Assembly (NCBI RefSeq): GCF_045062745.1
Contig: NZ_JBJGED010000011.1
Location: forward strand, 134,474-198,473
Direction: 5' to 3'
Length of the DNA: 64,000 nt
Origin: Paenibacillus_AA sp045062745
Lineage (GTDB): Bacteria; Bacillota; Bacilli; Paenibacillales; NBRC-103111
Of the stretch, positions 33,163 through 41,588 are shown piece after piece (position 1 is the stretch's first letter; each line of letters opens with the position of its first letter). The notes beneath the pieces are model-generated. The model did no database searches and was not told the DNA's origin. It saw only the letters and a program-made list of their open reading frames with translations. The position numbers were made by a program, and so were the translations under genes.

Positions 33163-34487
33163 GCGATTCCCTCCCCGGACAAGTCGTACTCATACGAGTG
33201 TGTGATCCGCACCTTCTGCAACTCGCCGATGCCGCTCCTGCACTTGGTTACGAATACTTCCCCGTCGACATCCGGAGCGTCGTATTGGGTCCGGCCGACA
33301 TAGACGTCGCTCCGTCCGTCGTACCGTTCGATCAAGACGTCCAGCTCTTCGCCGATGCGCTTGCCGTTCTGCTCGTTCGCGATTCCGCGCTGAATCTCCA
33401 TAAGCGTATTGGCCCGCCATTCCTTGACCTCGTCCGGGACTTGGTTCGGGAGCCGCGACGCCGGCGTATCCTCTTCCTGGGAATAGGTGAAGACGCCCAG
33501 CCGGTCGAACTTCATCTCTCTCACGAAGTCGCACAGCCGGTCGAAGTCTTCGTCCGTCTCGCCCGGGAAGCCTACTATAATGGAGGTCCTCAGGGCGACG
33601 CCCGGAATGCGTGCCCGAATCTTCGCCACCAGCTCCCGCGCATCGCGCTGGCGTCCGGGACGGCGCATCCGCTTCAGAATCGTGTCCTCGCTATGCTGCA
33701 GCGGCATGTCGATATAGTTGCAAATCTTCGAGTTCGTGGCCATCGTCTCGATGAGCTCGTCCGTGAAGAAGCCCGGATACGCATAATGCAGCCGCACCCA
33801 TTCGATGCCCGGCACTTCGCTCACCCGGTTCATCAGCGTCGGCAGCATAAACGTGTCGTACAGATCCGTCCCGTAGTTCGTCGAATCCTGAGCGATCAGG
33901 CTGATCTCCCGCACGCCTTGCGAAGCGAGTTGCTGCACTTCCGCTACGATCGACTCGATGCTCCGGCTGCGGAATTGGCCGCGCATGATCGGAATGCTGC
34001 AGAACGTGCACGCATTGTCGCAGCCTTCGGCGATCTTCACGTATGCCGTGTAGCGAGGGGTACTCATCAGCCTAGGCAGCGCCGCCTCGTAATTGAATAC
34101 CGGATTCCCGACTAGAGCGGGCTTTTTCCCCCGGAGAGCTTCATCCACGATAGAGGTAATGTTGTGAAAATCCCCCGTGCCGACGATCCCGTCAATCTCC
34201 GGCATCTCGTCCATGAGCTGCTGCTTGTACCGCTGCGTAAGACAACCCGAAACGATTAACGCTTTCAATTTGGCCGATTGCTTCAGCTCCGCCATCTCCA
34301 GGATCGTATTGACCGACTCTTCCTTGGCCGCGTCGATGAAGCCGCACGTATTGACGATAATGACTGTGGCTTCCTCGGGTTCTTGTACTAAGGAAAAGCC
34401 CCTCTGATGGATTAAGCCGGACATAATCTCGGAGTCGACCGTATTTTTCTCGCAGCCCAGCGTAACCACTTTTACTTTTTCCGACAT
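33159..34487 (-). CDS. rimO: Ribosomal protein S12 aspartate methylthiotransferase
   Basis: Radical-SAM enzyme of 442 aa that methylthiolates Asp on S12. UPF0004 cysteines are in TLGCEKNTVDSE, NTCGFIDAAKEES and SGCLTQRY. The radical-SAM cluster motif CDNACTFCSIPIMRGQ is near residue 155; CSIPxMRG separates RimO from MiaB. A TRAM domain closes the protein. It overlaps pgsA by 4 bp. A terminator 100 bp upstream separates it from the small membrane-protein gene. Confidence 0.95.
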   Translation of the reverse strand: MSEKVKVVTLGCEKNTVDSEIMSGLIHQRGFSLVQEPEEATVIIVNTCGFIDAAKEESVNTILEMAELKQSAKLKALIVSGCLTQRYKQQLMDEMPEIDGIVGTGDFHNITSIVDEALRGKKPALVGNPVFNYEAALPRLMSTPRYTAYVKIAEGCDNACTFCSIPIMRGQFRSRSIESIVAEVQQLASQGVREISLIAQDSTNYGTDLYDTFMLPTLMNRVSEVPGIEWVRLHYAYPGFFTDELIETMATNSKICNYIDMPLQHSEDTILKRMRRPGRQRDARELVAKIRARIPGVALRTSIIVGFPGETDEDFDRLCDFVREMKFDRLGVFTYSQEEDTPASRLPNQVPDEVKEWRANTLMEIQRGIANEQNGKRIGEELDVLIERYDGRSDVYVGRTQYDAPDVDGEVFVTKCRSGIGELQKVRITHSYEYDLSGEGIA

Positions 34488-34590
34488 GTCAATCCCCCAA
34501 CTGGTATACCTGTCCTGTGTCTAGCTTTATCTTTACAAGTATAATATAACGCCCGGAGGGTGTCAAAATCGGACAAGCCTCTAAAACGCC

Positions 34591-34620
34591 AAAAAAGCAT
34601 CCAACTCCGCGCGGATGCTT
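34591..34620 (-). terminator. Terminator upstream of rimO
   Basis: GCATCC (34597-34602) pairs with GGATGC (34613-34618). On the minus strand it is followed by TTTTTT. It ends the ymf/rodZ-side transcript after the small membrane gene. Confidence 0.75.
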
Positions 34621-34644
34621 TCCATGAGACTAACGTCCCGTCCT

Positions 34645-34806
34645 TTACCGGTGGCGCACCGGCATGCGGAACATATAGATGATCCCGAGCACGATAAAGG
34701 CGAGTCCGAAGCCTAGTATCCCGTATCCCCAAGCGTTCGGGGTCAAATACCAGCCCAGCAAACTCGCGATCACGCCCAAGATGGTGACGACCCAGCTGGC
34801 GGCCAT
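34645..34806 (-). CDS. Small two-helix membrane protein, 53 aa
   Basis: Not listed by length-limited gene finders, but credible. The ATG at 34806 has GAGGT nine bases upstream. The frame gives 53 residues with two hydrophobic helices (about residues 5-21 and 27-46) joined by a short turn, and a basic tail (FRMPVRHR). It lies between the rodZ-like gene (79 bp upstream) and a clean terminator. No family is recognised. Its small size and position beside cell-shape and lipid-synthesis genes suggest a membrane accessory protein, but that is only context. Confidence 0.7.
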   Translation of the reverse strand: MAASWVVTILGVIASLLGWYLTPNAWGYGILGFGLAFIVLGIIYMFRMPVRHR

Positions 34807-34885
34807 GTCGGAAAACCTCACTTTGCGTAAGTTATAATACGGCTTAGTGATAGAATGTCCAACCGGCTTCCCGGGTATGTATCCG

Positions 34886-35764
34886 CTACACCGATTTGTT
34901 CAGCTCGATGATGACGTTGCGGGCGTTTTTCTGATCGGCAAACGTAAGAGGCGTCCCATTCACCAGAAGATCCGCCGCCGCGGGCAAGCCGACCGTGATG
35001 TACACGCTCATGTCGGATACCCACTCCCGGGTCTCGCCTTTTTTGTACAATTTCGTCTCGAGCCCCTGTCGTTCCGTTTTCCCTTCCGAGACCGGCACTA
35101 TCTTATCAATCCGAAGCCAGCATTCTTCCCCCTTGGTTGTATAATTGATCGTCAATTTATCCGCACCCGTGAGCGAATAATAATCGGTGCTGCCCTCGCT
35201 TCGCACGAGCGTCAGAACCGGCGCAGCCGGTGTCGGCGTCGGCACCGGGGTAGGCGTCGCCGTTGGCTTATTACCTGAAGCGTTCAACGCTCCTCCGTCG
35301 GTAGCGGGCTTGCTGTCCGGCTCGCTCTTCTCCGTAATTTTGTCCGTTTCGTCGACTTGCTTCTTCGTATCTCCCTCGTAGGACTGGGAAATGAAATAAT
35401 AGAGCACGCCCAAAATCAGCATGACGAAGGCGAGCATCAGAATCGTGGAGGCCCACTTGCTGATTTTATCCGAGTTCCGGGCGTGTGTCTTTTTGCGGCG
35501 GATCGGTTCGACCGTCGTCTCGACCGTCGGGGCGGGAATGACGCTCTTGTACAAGCCTAGCACTTCATTCGGATCTAGGCCGACCGCCTCCGCATAGCTC
35601 TTGATAAACGCTCGGACATAGAAGCTCCCCGGCAAGATTTTATACTCCCCGGTCTCGATCGCTTCCAGATACCGCTTACGAATTTTCGTCATTTCCTCCA
35701 GCTTGTCCAGCGAGATGTCGTTGTCCATTCGCGCTTTTTTCAACAGCTGACCCAATTCCGACAC
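34886..35764 (-). CDS. rodZ: RodZ-like (YmfM) membrane-anchored HTH protein
   Basis: Cytoskeleton-linked protein of about 292 aa that helps MreB-dependent cell shape in many bacteria. The N-terminal Cro-type helix-turn-helix is at residues about 1-65 (GQLLKKARMDNDISLDKLEEMTKIRKRYLEAIE, read as segments GQLLKKAR and ISLDKLEEMTKI). One membrane helix is near 105-125 (ASTILMLAFVMLILGVLYYF). A Thr/Pro repeat linker (TPTPVPTPTP) follows, then the C-terminal DUF4115-type beta domain. The GTG at 35764 is chosen because AAGGAGG lies 10 nt upstream; the GTG at 35773 is too close. In B. subtilis the ymfM gene has the same position. Confidence 0.9.
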   Translation of the reverse strand: MSELGQLLKKARMDNDISLDKLEEMTKIRKRYLEAIETGEYKILPGSFYVRAFIKSYAEAVGLDPNEVLGLYKSVIPAPTVETTVEPIRRKKTHARNSDKISKWASTILMLAFVMLILGVLYYFISQSYEGDTKKQVDETDKITEKSEPDSKPATDGGALNASGNKPTATPTPVPTPTPAAPVLTLVRSEGSTDYYSLTGADKLTINYTTKGEECWLRIDKIVPVSEGKTERQGLETKLYKKGETREWVSDMSVYITVGLPAAADLLVNGTPLTFADQKNARNVIIELNKSV

Positions 35765-35830
35765 TGTGTCCACACCTCCTTCGCGCCGCTCGATGATGAT
35801 GGTGGCCGATCCGAGGAAGCCCGGCAGCTC

Positions 35831-36601
35831 TTAGAAGCCAGGCTCTTGATCGATATTAATGATGCTCTCGTACGAGATTTCTTCTTCCGGGTTGTTCCTC
35901 AGCTCGATAATATAATCGAAATTCTCATATGTGTATTCGGATTCGCGGATAAAAATGTCCGGGTGTTCGATGACTTTCGTCGAAGGCATGCGCATGATTT
36001 CGCGCAGCAGCCCGTAGTGCTTCTCGTTCGAGCGCATCGTGGAGACGATTCCATCGATGATGAACACGTTGTGCGGGTTCATCTCGTCCTCCGACAGCTG
36101 GCTTCGCACCGTTTGACGCAACAAAGTGGAGGAGACGAACGTCCATCGCTTCTGCGCGCACACGCTGCCGGCGATGATCGATTCCGTCTTGCCGACACGC
36201 GGCATCCCTCTCAGCCCGATCACCTGGTTGCCTTCCCGCTTGCAAATTTCCCCCAGAAAATCGACCAGCAGCCCAAGTTCGTCCCGTGTGAACCGAAACG
36301 TCTTGCGGTCGTCGGAATCGCGCTCGATGTAACGCCCGTGACGGACCGCCAAAATATCGACAAGTTTCGGGGTACGCAAAGCGGTTACGGTTATATTATC
36401 CACTTTTTTCAACATTTTACCCATTAATTCGATTTTTTCATCATCATTCGTTTGCAAGAGCATGCCGCGGGTTTTGTCCTCGACCCCGTTGATCGTCATA
36501 ATGTTGACTTCTAGCATCCCCATCAAAGAAGCGATATCGCCTAGCAAACCCGGGCGGTTCTTATGAATTTTATATTCCATGTACCATTGTTTGACTTCCA
36601 T
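35831..36601 (-). CDS. ymfK: YmfK-like protein: ACT-type domain plus P-loop-like motif (DUF3388)
   Basis: A 256-aa protein of unknown role. Residues about 8-80 resemble an ACT ligand-binding fold (YKIHKNRPGLLGDIASLMGMLEVNI). The middle has GLRGMPRVGKTESI near residue 130, which looks like a degenerate Walker A (GxxxxGKT/S), and FIIDGIVSTM near 175, a possible Walker B. It lies in the conserved ymf cluster, two genes after the ymfI homologue. I assign the family by position and pattern; the biochemical function is not known. Confidence 0.88.
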   Translation of the reverse strand: MEVKQWYMEYKIHKNRPGLLGDIASLMGMLEVNIMTINGVEDKTRGMLLQTNDDEKIELMGKMLKKVDNITVTALRTPKLVDILAVRHGRYIERDSDDRKTFRFTRDELGLLVDFLGEICKREGNQVIGLRGMPRVGKTESIIAGSVCAQKRWTFVSSTLLRQTVRSQLSEDEMNPHNVFIIDGIVSTMRSNEKHYGLLREIMRMPSTKVIEHPDIFIRESEYTYENFDYIIELRNNPEEEISYESIINIDQEPGF

Positions 36602-36728
36602 CCTGCACCTCGCAACTCTCGCCGATATGGCGGCAACCCTCGACCCGATTATAGGGTCAATCTTATTCCTATTCTACAATTTTCGCCACTTTCCTTCTAC
36701 CCATTAAACATTTTCCGACTACAACGCG

Positions 36729-36752
36729 CAAAAGCCCCCTGCGCAGGAGGCT
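36729..36752 (-). terminator. Terminator after ymfJ
   Basis: AGCCCCCTGC / GCAGGAGGCT (36733-36752) is nearly self-complementary, with TTTTGC after it on the minus strand. It ends the ymfF-to-ymfJ run before ymfK. Confidence 0.65.
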
Positions 36753-36766
36753 CAGCAAGTTGAGAT

Positions 36767-37012
36767 TTATTTGACCATTTTGACCATCAGCCGGGCGATC
36801 ATCCGCTTCTCGTCCTCATCCGCGACGTCCCACAGCTCCTTCAGGATACGCTCTTCCTTGTTCTCCGGATCGATCTTGTCGGACAGGAATTCGCCGATCT
36901 GGAAGGCGAGCTTGGAGATCGTCTCGTCGCTCATCCCAGCTCTGTGCGCTTGCTCGACCCGCTCCGCCAAAAATTCTTTCCAGCGCTCGAAGCTTTTCAG
37001 TACCGTAGACAT
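36767..37012 (-). CDS. ymfJ: YmfJ-like small protein (DUF3243)
   Basis: An 81-aa helical protein with SFERWKEFLAERVEQAHRAG and later EFLSDKIDPENKEERILKELWDVADEDEK, which fits the DUF3243 family (read as the segments SFERWKEFL and KEERILKELWDVA). It is soluble. The ATG at 37012 follows GGAGGAG at about 9 nt. Position (after ymfI, before ymfK) and size match the ymfJ gene of B. subtilis. Its function is not established. Confidence 0.88.
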   Translation of the reverse strand: MSTVLKSFERWKEFLAERVEQAHRAGMSDETISKLAFQIGEFLSDKIDPENKEERILKELWDVADEDEKRMIARLMVKMVK

Positions 37013-37160
37013 GGTGACACGCTCCTCCGTAAAGTTTGTGTGCAATTGCAGTTGTAGTTTGGACCAACCGCGAATGAGCTATGCCCACAAAAGCGCGCCA
37101 AAATCAGGGAAGGTGTCCGGCCTCGGTACGATAGAGTTCGGTTCGGATGGTCCGTATGGA

Positions 37161-37910
37161 TCAAGTCAGCCAGCCGCCATTCGGACTGATGATCTGTCCG
37201 GTGATGTAACCCGATTCCGGCAAGGCGAGAAAATAAACGAGCGAGGCGATCTCATCCGGCTGGGCGAACCGGCCGACCGGGATGTCGTCCTTCAGCGCCT
37301 GCTGCTCGTGATCGTCGAGCCGGCTGTTCATCGTCGTCTCCACGACGCCGGGCGCCACCGCATTGACGGTCACGCCGGACGGAGCAAGCTCTTTCGCCAG
37401 CGACTTCGTGAACGCGTTCACCCCTCCCTTGGCCGTCGAATAGACGACTTCGCAGGAGGCGCCGGAAATACCCCAGATGGACGAAACGTTGATGATGCGT
37501 CCGTATTTCTGCTCGATCATACGGCCCATGAACAGCTGGGAGCACAGGAACATGCCCTTCAGGTTAATGTCCATCACCTGGTCCCATTCTTCCTCGGTCA
37601 CGTCCGACAGCAGGCCGAAGTGTGCGATCCCCGCATTGTTGACGAGGATATCCGGCAGCATGCCGTGCAGCTCCATCTTCTCCTTCATCCGAAGCAGCTG
37701 CTCCTTGGAGCGAAGATCCGCCGTCACCGTCAGTACGCGTACCCCATAAGCCAAACAGGCGCGAGCCACCTCGTTGGCCGACTCATGGGCGTTCAAGTAA
37801 TGAATGACGACATGCATGCCCACTGAGGCGAATCGTTCCGCCACCGCCGCCCCGATCCCCCGGCTGGCGCCGGTGATCAGGACGGTCGTCTCGGACAGAG
37901 GCTTCGTCAT
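37161..37910 (-). CDS. ymfI: SDR reductase, YmfI type (EF-P 5-aminopentanone reductase)
   Basis: NAD(P)-dependent short-chain dehydrogenase of 249 aa. The Rossmann motif TGASRGIGAA is at residues 13-22, NNAGIAH near residue 91, and the catalytic Ser-Tyr-Lys in NVSSIWG and YSTAKGG near residues 141-159. In B. subtilis YmfI reduces the 5-aminopentanone group on elongation factor P, and the position beside the M16 pair ymfF/ymfH is the same there. The role here follows from that synteny rather than from specific residues. It overlaps ymfH by 4 bp (ATGA). Confidence 0.9.
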   Translation of the reverse strand: MTKPLSETTVLITGASRGIGAAVAERFASVGMHVVIHYLNAHESANEVARACLAYGVRVLTVTADLRSKEQLLRMKEKMELHGMLPDILVNNAGIAHFGLLSDVTEEEWDQVMDINLKGMFLCSQLFMGRMIEQKYGRIINVSSIWGISGASCEVVYSTAKGGVNAFTKSLAKELAPSGVTVNAVAPGVVETTMNSRLDDHEQQALKDDIPVGRFAQPDEIASLVYFLALPESGYITGQIISPNGGWLT

Positions 37911-39208
37911 GAGGATGCCTGCCCTCCTTCGGGGCTTTGCACAACGCAGAAGCCGAGCCGGTCGAAATCGACATGCTCACCGAGCCGGCGGTTCGCGTCC
38001 TCCAGCGTGATGCTCTCGTACGTATCCAGCACGTGGAACAGGTGCGTGCCGCGGAATTTGTACTTGGTGAATTCTCCGGCCATCGCTTCCGGCGAGTTCA
38101 GCATTCTCAGGAACGCTCCGATCTTCTTGCGCTTGCTCCGTTCGAACGCCTCCGCCGGAATGCCGGTTCGGACCGCATCCTTGAGTGCGCTCGTCACGCG
38201 CTCCAGCAGCTGATCGGGATCCTTCGTATCGCCTCCCATAAGGGAGAACGCATAGTTGGCCCCGCAATTGAATTCATGGCCGAAGGAGTCGGAGATCAGT
38301 CCATCGTCGTACATGCTCTGGTAGAGGGCGGAGCTAGGGCTGAGCAGCGCGTCCAGCACGAGCTTGGTCGTCAGCTCGCGGCGCAGCAGGTCGTCCCCGC
38401 TCTCGCCGCCGATCGGTTCCTTGAAGCCGAACATCGCCTTTGGGAGCGAGACGGGCAGTTCGATTCGCTTGACCTTAGCCTGCACCTGGTTCGGCTCCTC
38501 TTCGAAGATGCGCCGAATTTCGCCCTGCGGCGGGAAGTTCTTCGCGGCCTGATTGGCCCGCACCAGCTCCATGATCGGCTCCGGCTCGACGCCGCCCACG
38601 ATGAACAGGCTCATGTTGCTCGGATGATAGAACGTACGGTAGCACGTGTATAGCGTTTCTTTCGTGATGTGGGAGATTGACTCCACGGTGCCGGCAATAT
38701 CGATGCGTACCGGGTGCCGCATATACAGTGCTTCGATTAGGCCGAAATATACGCGCCAGTCGGGATTGTCGCCGTACATGTTGATCTCTTGCCCGATAAT
38801 CCCTTTTTCCTTCTCCACATTCTGATCGGTGAAATAAGGATTTTGCACGAAATTGATCAAGGTGTTTAAGTTCTCCGGGATGTTACCCGTCGCGGAGAAC
38901 AAGTACACCGTCCGGTCGAAGCTCGTGAACGCGTTGGCGGAAGCGCCCAGGGAAGCGAACTTGGCGAAGATGTCGCCTTCGGGTTCCTCGAACATTTTGT
39001 GCTCAAGGAAATGGGCGATGCCATCCGGCACCCGTACTTCGTCCTGTCCTTCAACCTGAAAATGGTTGTCGATCGAGCCGTACCGGGTCGAGAATGTAGC
39101 ATACGTCTTCTGGAACCCCGGCTTTGGCAATATATAGACGTTCAAGCCGTTTGGCAGCTGCTCGTGATAGATCGTTTCCTGCAGCTTCGTGAACGGAATG
39201 GCTTCCAT
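37907..39208 (-). CDS. ymfH: M16 zinc peptidase, YmfH type (probably active)
   Basis: A 433-aa protein of the insulinase/processing-peptidase family with two repeated domains. The zinc motif HxxEH is intact in IAHFLEHKMFE near residue 64, and the downstream Glu lies in the following helix. The C-terminal half lacks the motif, as normal. It pairs with the ymfF product, whose zinc site is lost. Together they form the usual active/inactive M16 heterodimer. It follows ymfF after 2 bp and overlaps ymfI. Confidence 0.94.
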   Translation of the reverse strand: MEAIPFTKLQETIYHEQLPNGLNVYILPKPGFQKTYATFSTRYGSIDNHFQVEGQDEVRVPDGIAHFLEHKMFEEPEGDIFAKFASLGASANAFTSFDRTVYLFSATGNIPENLNTLINFVQNPYFTDQNVEKEKGIIGQEINMYGDNPDWRVYFGLIEALYMRHPVRIDIAGTVESISHITKETLYTCYRTFYHPSNMSLFIVGGVEPEPIMELVRANQAAKNFPPQGEIRRIFEEEPNQVQAKVKRIELPVSLPKAMFGFKEPIGGESGDDLLRRELTTKLVLDALLSPSSALYQSMYDDGLISDSFGHEFNCGANYAFSLMGGDTKDPDQLLERVTSALKDAVRTGIPAEAFERSKRKKIGAFLRMLNSPEAMAGEFTKYKFRGTHLFHVLDTYESITLEDANRRLGEHVDFDRLGFCVVQSPEGGQASS

Positions 39209-39210
39209 GC

Positions 39211-40500
39211 TCAGTTCCCCCCTTTCCGGTCTCTCAGGAAGTAGATCGTATCCAGCCGGACGGATTCCGCCACTTCCCGAATCGCGGCGATATCGACCTG
39301 CTCGGTTGCCTCGATGAGCGACTCCGCCGTCCGTTCCTTGCCCGACAGCTGCGTGTTGAAGTCCAGCGCGATCATCTCGAATGCCGAATCCTGGCTCTCG
39401 CGCAGCTGATTCGCGATCATCGCCCTCGTCTGAGCCAGCTCCAGCTCGCTGATGTCGCCCTTCACCATAGCGTCCATTTGCTTCTTAATCATCGTGACGG
39501 CTTTCTCGTAGTTGGCGAATTCGATGCCCGATTGAATCGTCACGATGCCCTTATGCCCGTCAAAGCGCGAGGAGGCATAATAGGCCAGGCTCTCCTTCTC
39601 CCGTACGTTCAGGAACAGCTTGGAGTGAGGATACCCGCCCAAAATCCCGTTATATAGCAAGGCGGCGGGGTATTGCTCGTCGGCATACGTGACCGGCGTG
39701 CGCAAGCCCATATTCAGCTTGCCCTGGGTAACGTCCAGCCGCTCGACCACTTCGTTTATGTCTCGAGGAACTTGCTGCGTCTGTGTCCGAGTATACTTGG
39801 CGTCTTGGGCTCGCGCGATCGGGAAGCTCTCGCTAACGAGCTGCTTCACTTCCTCCATCGTAGTATCCCCCACTACATAGAGGTCGATCGGGGCGGTGCT
39901 CAGCCATTGCTTGTAAGCTTCATACAAGCCGGCAGGCGTGATTGCCGGCAAATCCGACAGCCGTCCCAGCGGGTGGAGCCGATAGGGCTCGTTCTTGCAC
40001 ATTTCCTCGATGCAGCGTTCCGCCGCATACCGGATTTTATCGTTAACGATCGATTCCAACTTCTTTTGCACGGTCGTTTTCTCGGAACTGACATACTTAT
40101 CCCGGAACGCTCCGTTCTCGACTAACGGATCGCTGATCGTGCCGCCCACGAAGTCGAACCCTTGCTTCAGCAGGCCGCTTGCGCCGGCCACGAATTGGTC
40201 GTGGATCAGATCCATGCGGAATTGCACGATCTGATAGTCGCCCCGTTTGTACACGTCAAATCCGAATCCGGCGCCGTACAGATCGTCCAGCCGCTCCCGG
40301 AACTGCTTCGTCTCCGGCAAGCGCATCGTGCCCCGACGCATGACGAAGGGAATCAGCGCCACGTTCGTAACGGTGTCCTCGGCTAACGGCTGCCCGATAT
40401 AGACGGAGATCGCATAGGTCTTGAATTGCTTCGTCGGCATAACATGAAGCCGAATCTGATTCACCCGGTCTCTTTCAAAAACGGTAGCGTTCGATTTCAA
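39211..40500 (-). CDS. ymfF: M16 peptidase-like subunit, YmfF type (no zinc motif)
   Basis: A 429-aa insulinase-fold protein. At the place where HxxEH is expected the sequence reads IPFVMRRGTMRLPETKQF, so the metal ligands are missing and the subunit should be a non-catalytic partner of YmfH. The arrangement is the same in B. subtilis. It starts with TTG at 40500, with AGGGAG nine bases upstream, and the ORF has no good ATG alternative. It leads the ymfF-ymfH-ymfI-ymfJ run. Confidence 0.9.
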   Translation of the reverse strand: MKSNATVFERDRVNQIRLHVMPTKQFKTYAISVYIGQPLAEDTVTNVALIPFVMRRGTMRLPETKQFRERLDDLYGAGFGFDVYKRGDYQIVQFRMDLIHDQFVAGASGLLKQGFDFVGGTISDPLVENGAFRDKYVSSEKTTVQKKLESIVNDKIRYAAERCIEEMCKNEPYRLHPLGRLSDLPAITPAGLYEAYKQWLSTAPIDLYVVGDTTMEEVKQLVSESFPIARAQDAKYTRTQTQQVPRDINEVVERLDVTQGKLNMGLRTPVTYADEQYPAALLYNGILGGYPHSKLFLNVREKESLAYYASSRFDGHKGIVTIQSGIEFANYEKAVTMIKKQMDAMVKGDISELELAQTRAMIANQLRESQDSAFEMIALDFNTQLSGKERTAESLIEATEQVDIAAIREVAESVRLDTIYFLRDRKGGN

Positions 40501-40596
40501 CGGTATGTCTCCCTTCCCTTCATCGCGCTTGCACCCTAAGATTGGTACCTTCTACCAATGTATCTGGGTTACTCTCATTATATTCTGCCACAAACA

Positions 40597-40629
40597 GAAG
40601 AAGCAACCTGACTCGTAGGTTACTTCTTC
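40597..40629 (-). terminator. Terminator of the sleB-like gene
   Basis: GAAGAAG-c-AACCT (40597-40609) pairs with AGGTT-a-CTTCTTC (40617-40629) with one internal mismatch. The T-run (CTTCTTCTGTTTG) is only fair. Confidence 0.6.
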
Positions 40630-40646
40630 CGGAGGTTCGTGCGAGG

Positions 40647-41438
40647 TTAGTTACAGAAAATGTGCTTGCCGATCTTCTTCACTTGTACCCGGGTCCAAAT
40701 CCATTTGGATGTTGCCGTCTCCGGGTTGAAGTAGTACAGACAACCGCCAGATGGATCATAGCCGTTCAAGGCGTCTTGTACCGCTCTTTTCGCCGTATCG
40801 TTCGGCGTGAGCCAGATTTGGCCGTCCGCTACCGCCGTGAAGGCGCCCGGTTGGAAAATAACGCCCGATACCGTATTCGGGAAGCTAGAGGACTTCACCC
40901 GGTTGAGGATGACGGCCGCAACGGCCACTTGTCCGACATACGGCTCGCCTCTCGACTCGCCGTATACCGCATTGGCCATCAAGTTCAAGTCTTGCTCCGA
41001 CAAGCCCGCATGGTTGGAGGCCGGCAGGTTCGTTCCGCCCGCGGCCGGCGCAGGCGCTCCGCCGCCGGCACCCGCTCCCGCCCCAGCTCCGGCTTCCTTC
41101 CGCGGCGTCTTTTCATACGTCCAGTCTTTCGTCGCTTCCCAGAGCTTCAGCTTCGTTTTGGATCCGGCGATGCCGTCCACTTCTTTCATGCCGAATTTGT
41201 ATTGAAAGTTTTTGACCGCTTGCTGTGTTTTGGAACCGAAGTCCCCATCCACATTCCCAAAATAGAAGCCCAAATATTTCAATCGGCCTTGCAGCTCGAA
41301 GACGTCTTCCCCTTTGGAGCCGTACTTCAGCTTGGCGCTGCTGAACGTTTCCTCCGACCTCGTGGCATGCTTCAGCTGCATCGAGACGAACAAGAGCAGC
41401 AATATACTGAGGGTTATCACCACAATGCGTTTATTCAT
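40647..41438 (-). CDS. SleB-type cell-wall hydrolase (spore cortex-lytic)
   Basis: A 263-aa protein with a membrane-spanning N-terminus (residues about 5-22, either signal or anchor). A peptidoglycan-binding domain is around residues 40-100 (GEDVFELQGRLKYLGFYFGNVDGDFGSKTQQAV, read as segments LQGRLKYLGF and DGDFGSKTQQAV). A Gly/Ala/Pro linker follows, then a Hydrolase_2/SleB catalytic domain from about 145 (MANAVYGESRGEPYVGQVAVAAVILNRV, giving the catalytic Glu in YGESRGEPY). In spores, SleB cleaves cortex muramic-lactam glycan. It could be SleB itself or a vegetative relative; context does not decide. Confidence 0.88.
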   Translation of the reverse strand: MNKRIVVITLSILLLLFVSMQLKHATRSEETFSSAKLKYGSKGEDVFELQGRLKYLGFYFGNVDGDFGSKTQQAVKNFQYKFGMKEVDGIAGSKTKLKLWEATKDWTYEKTPRKEAGAGAGAGAGGGAPAPAAGGTNLPASNHAGLSEQDLNLMANAVYGESRGEPYVGQVAVAAVILNRVKSSSFPNTVSGVIFQPGAFTAVADGQIWLTPNDTAKRAVQDALNGYDPSGGCLYYFNPETATSKWIWTRVQVKKIGKHIFCN

Positions 41439-41548
41439 GACGATCGCTCAACCTTCCTTATCTGGATGTAAGAAGCTTTTCCTTAGTATGAGGAAGGCCG
41501 TAGCCGATTATGCAGGAGGTGGTTCCGCGACAAGCCAGGAACATAGGC

Positions 41549-41582
41549 AAAGGCCTCTCGATTGCAGTCGTCGAGAGGCCTT
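41549..41582 (-). terminator. Terminator of ftsK/spoIIIE
   Basis: Perfect stem AAGGCCTCTCGA / TCGAGAGGCCTT (41550-41561, 41571-41582) with a 9-nt loop, just past the stop codon. The T-run on the minus strand is short. Confidence 0.8.
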
Positions 41583-41588
41583 ACGGGT

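Noticed and set aside
34472..34732. An 86-codon minus-strand frame
   Set aside because: It overlaps the better-supported 53-aa membrane protein in another frame and has no membrane or domain pattern.
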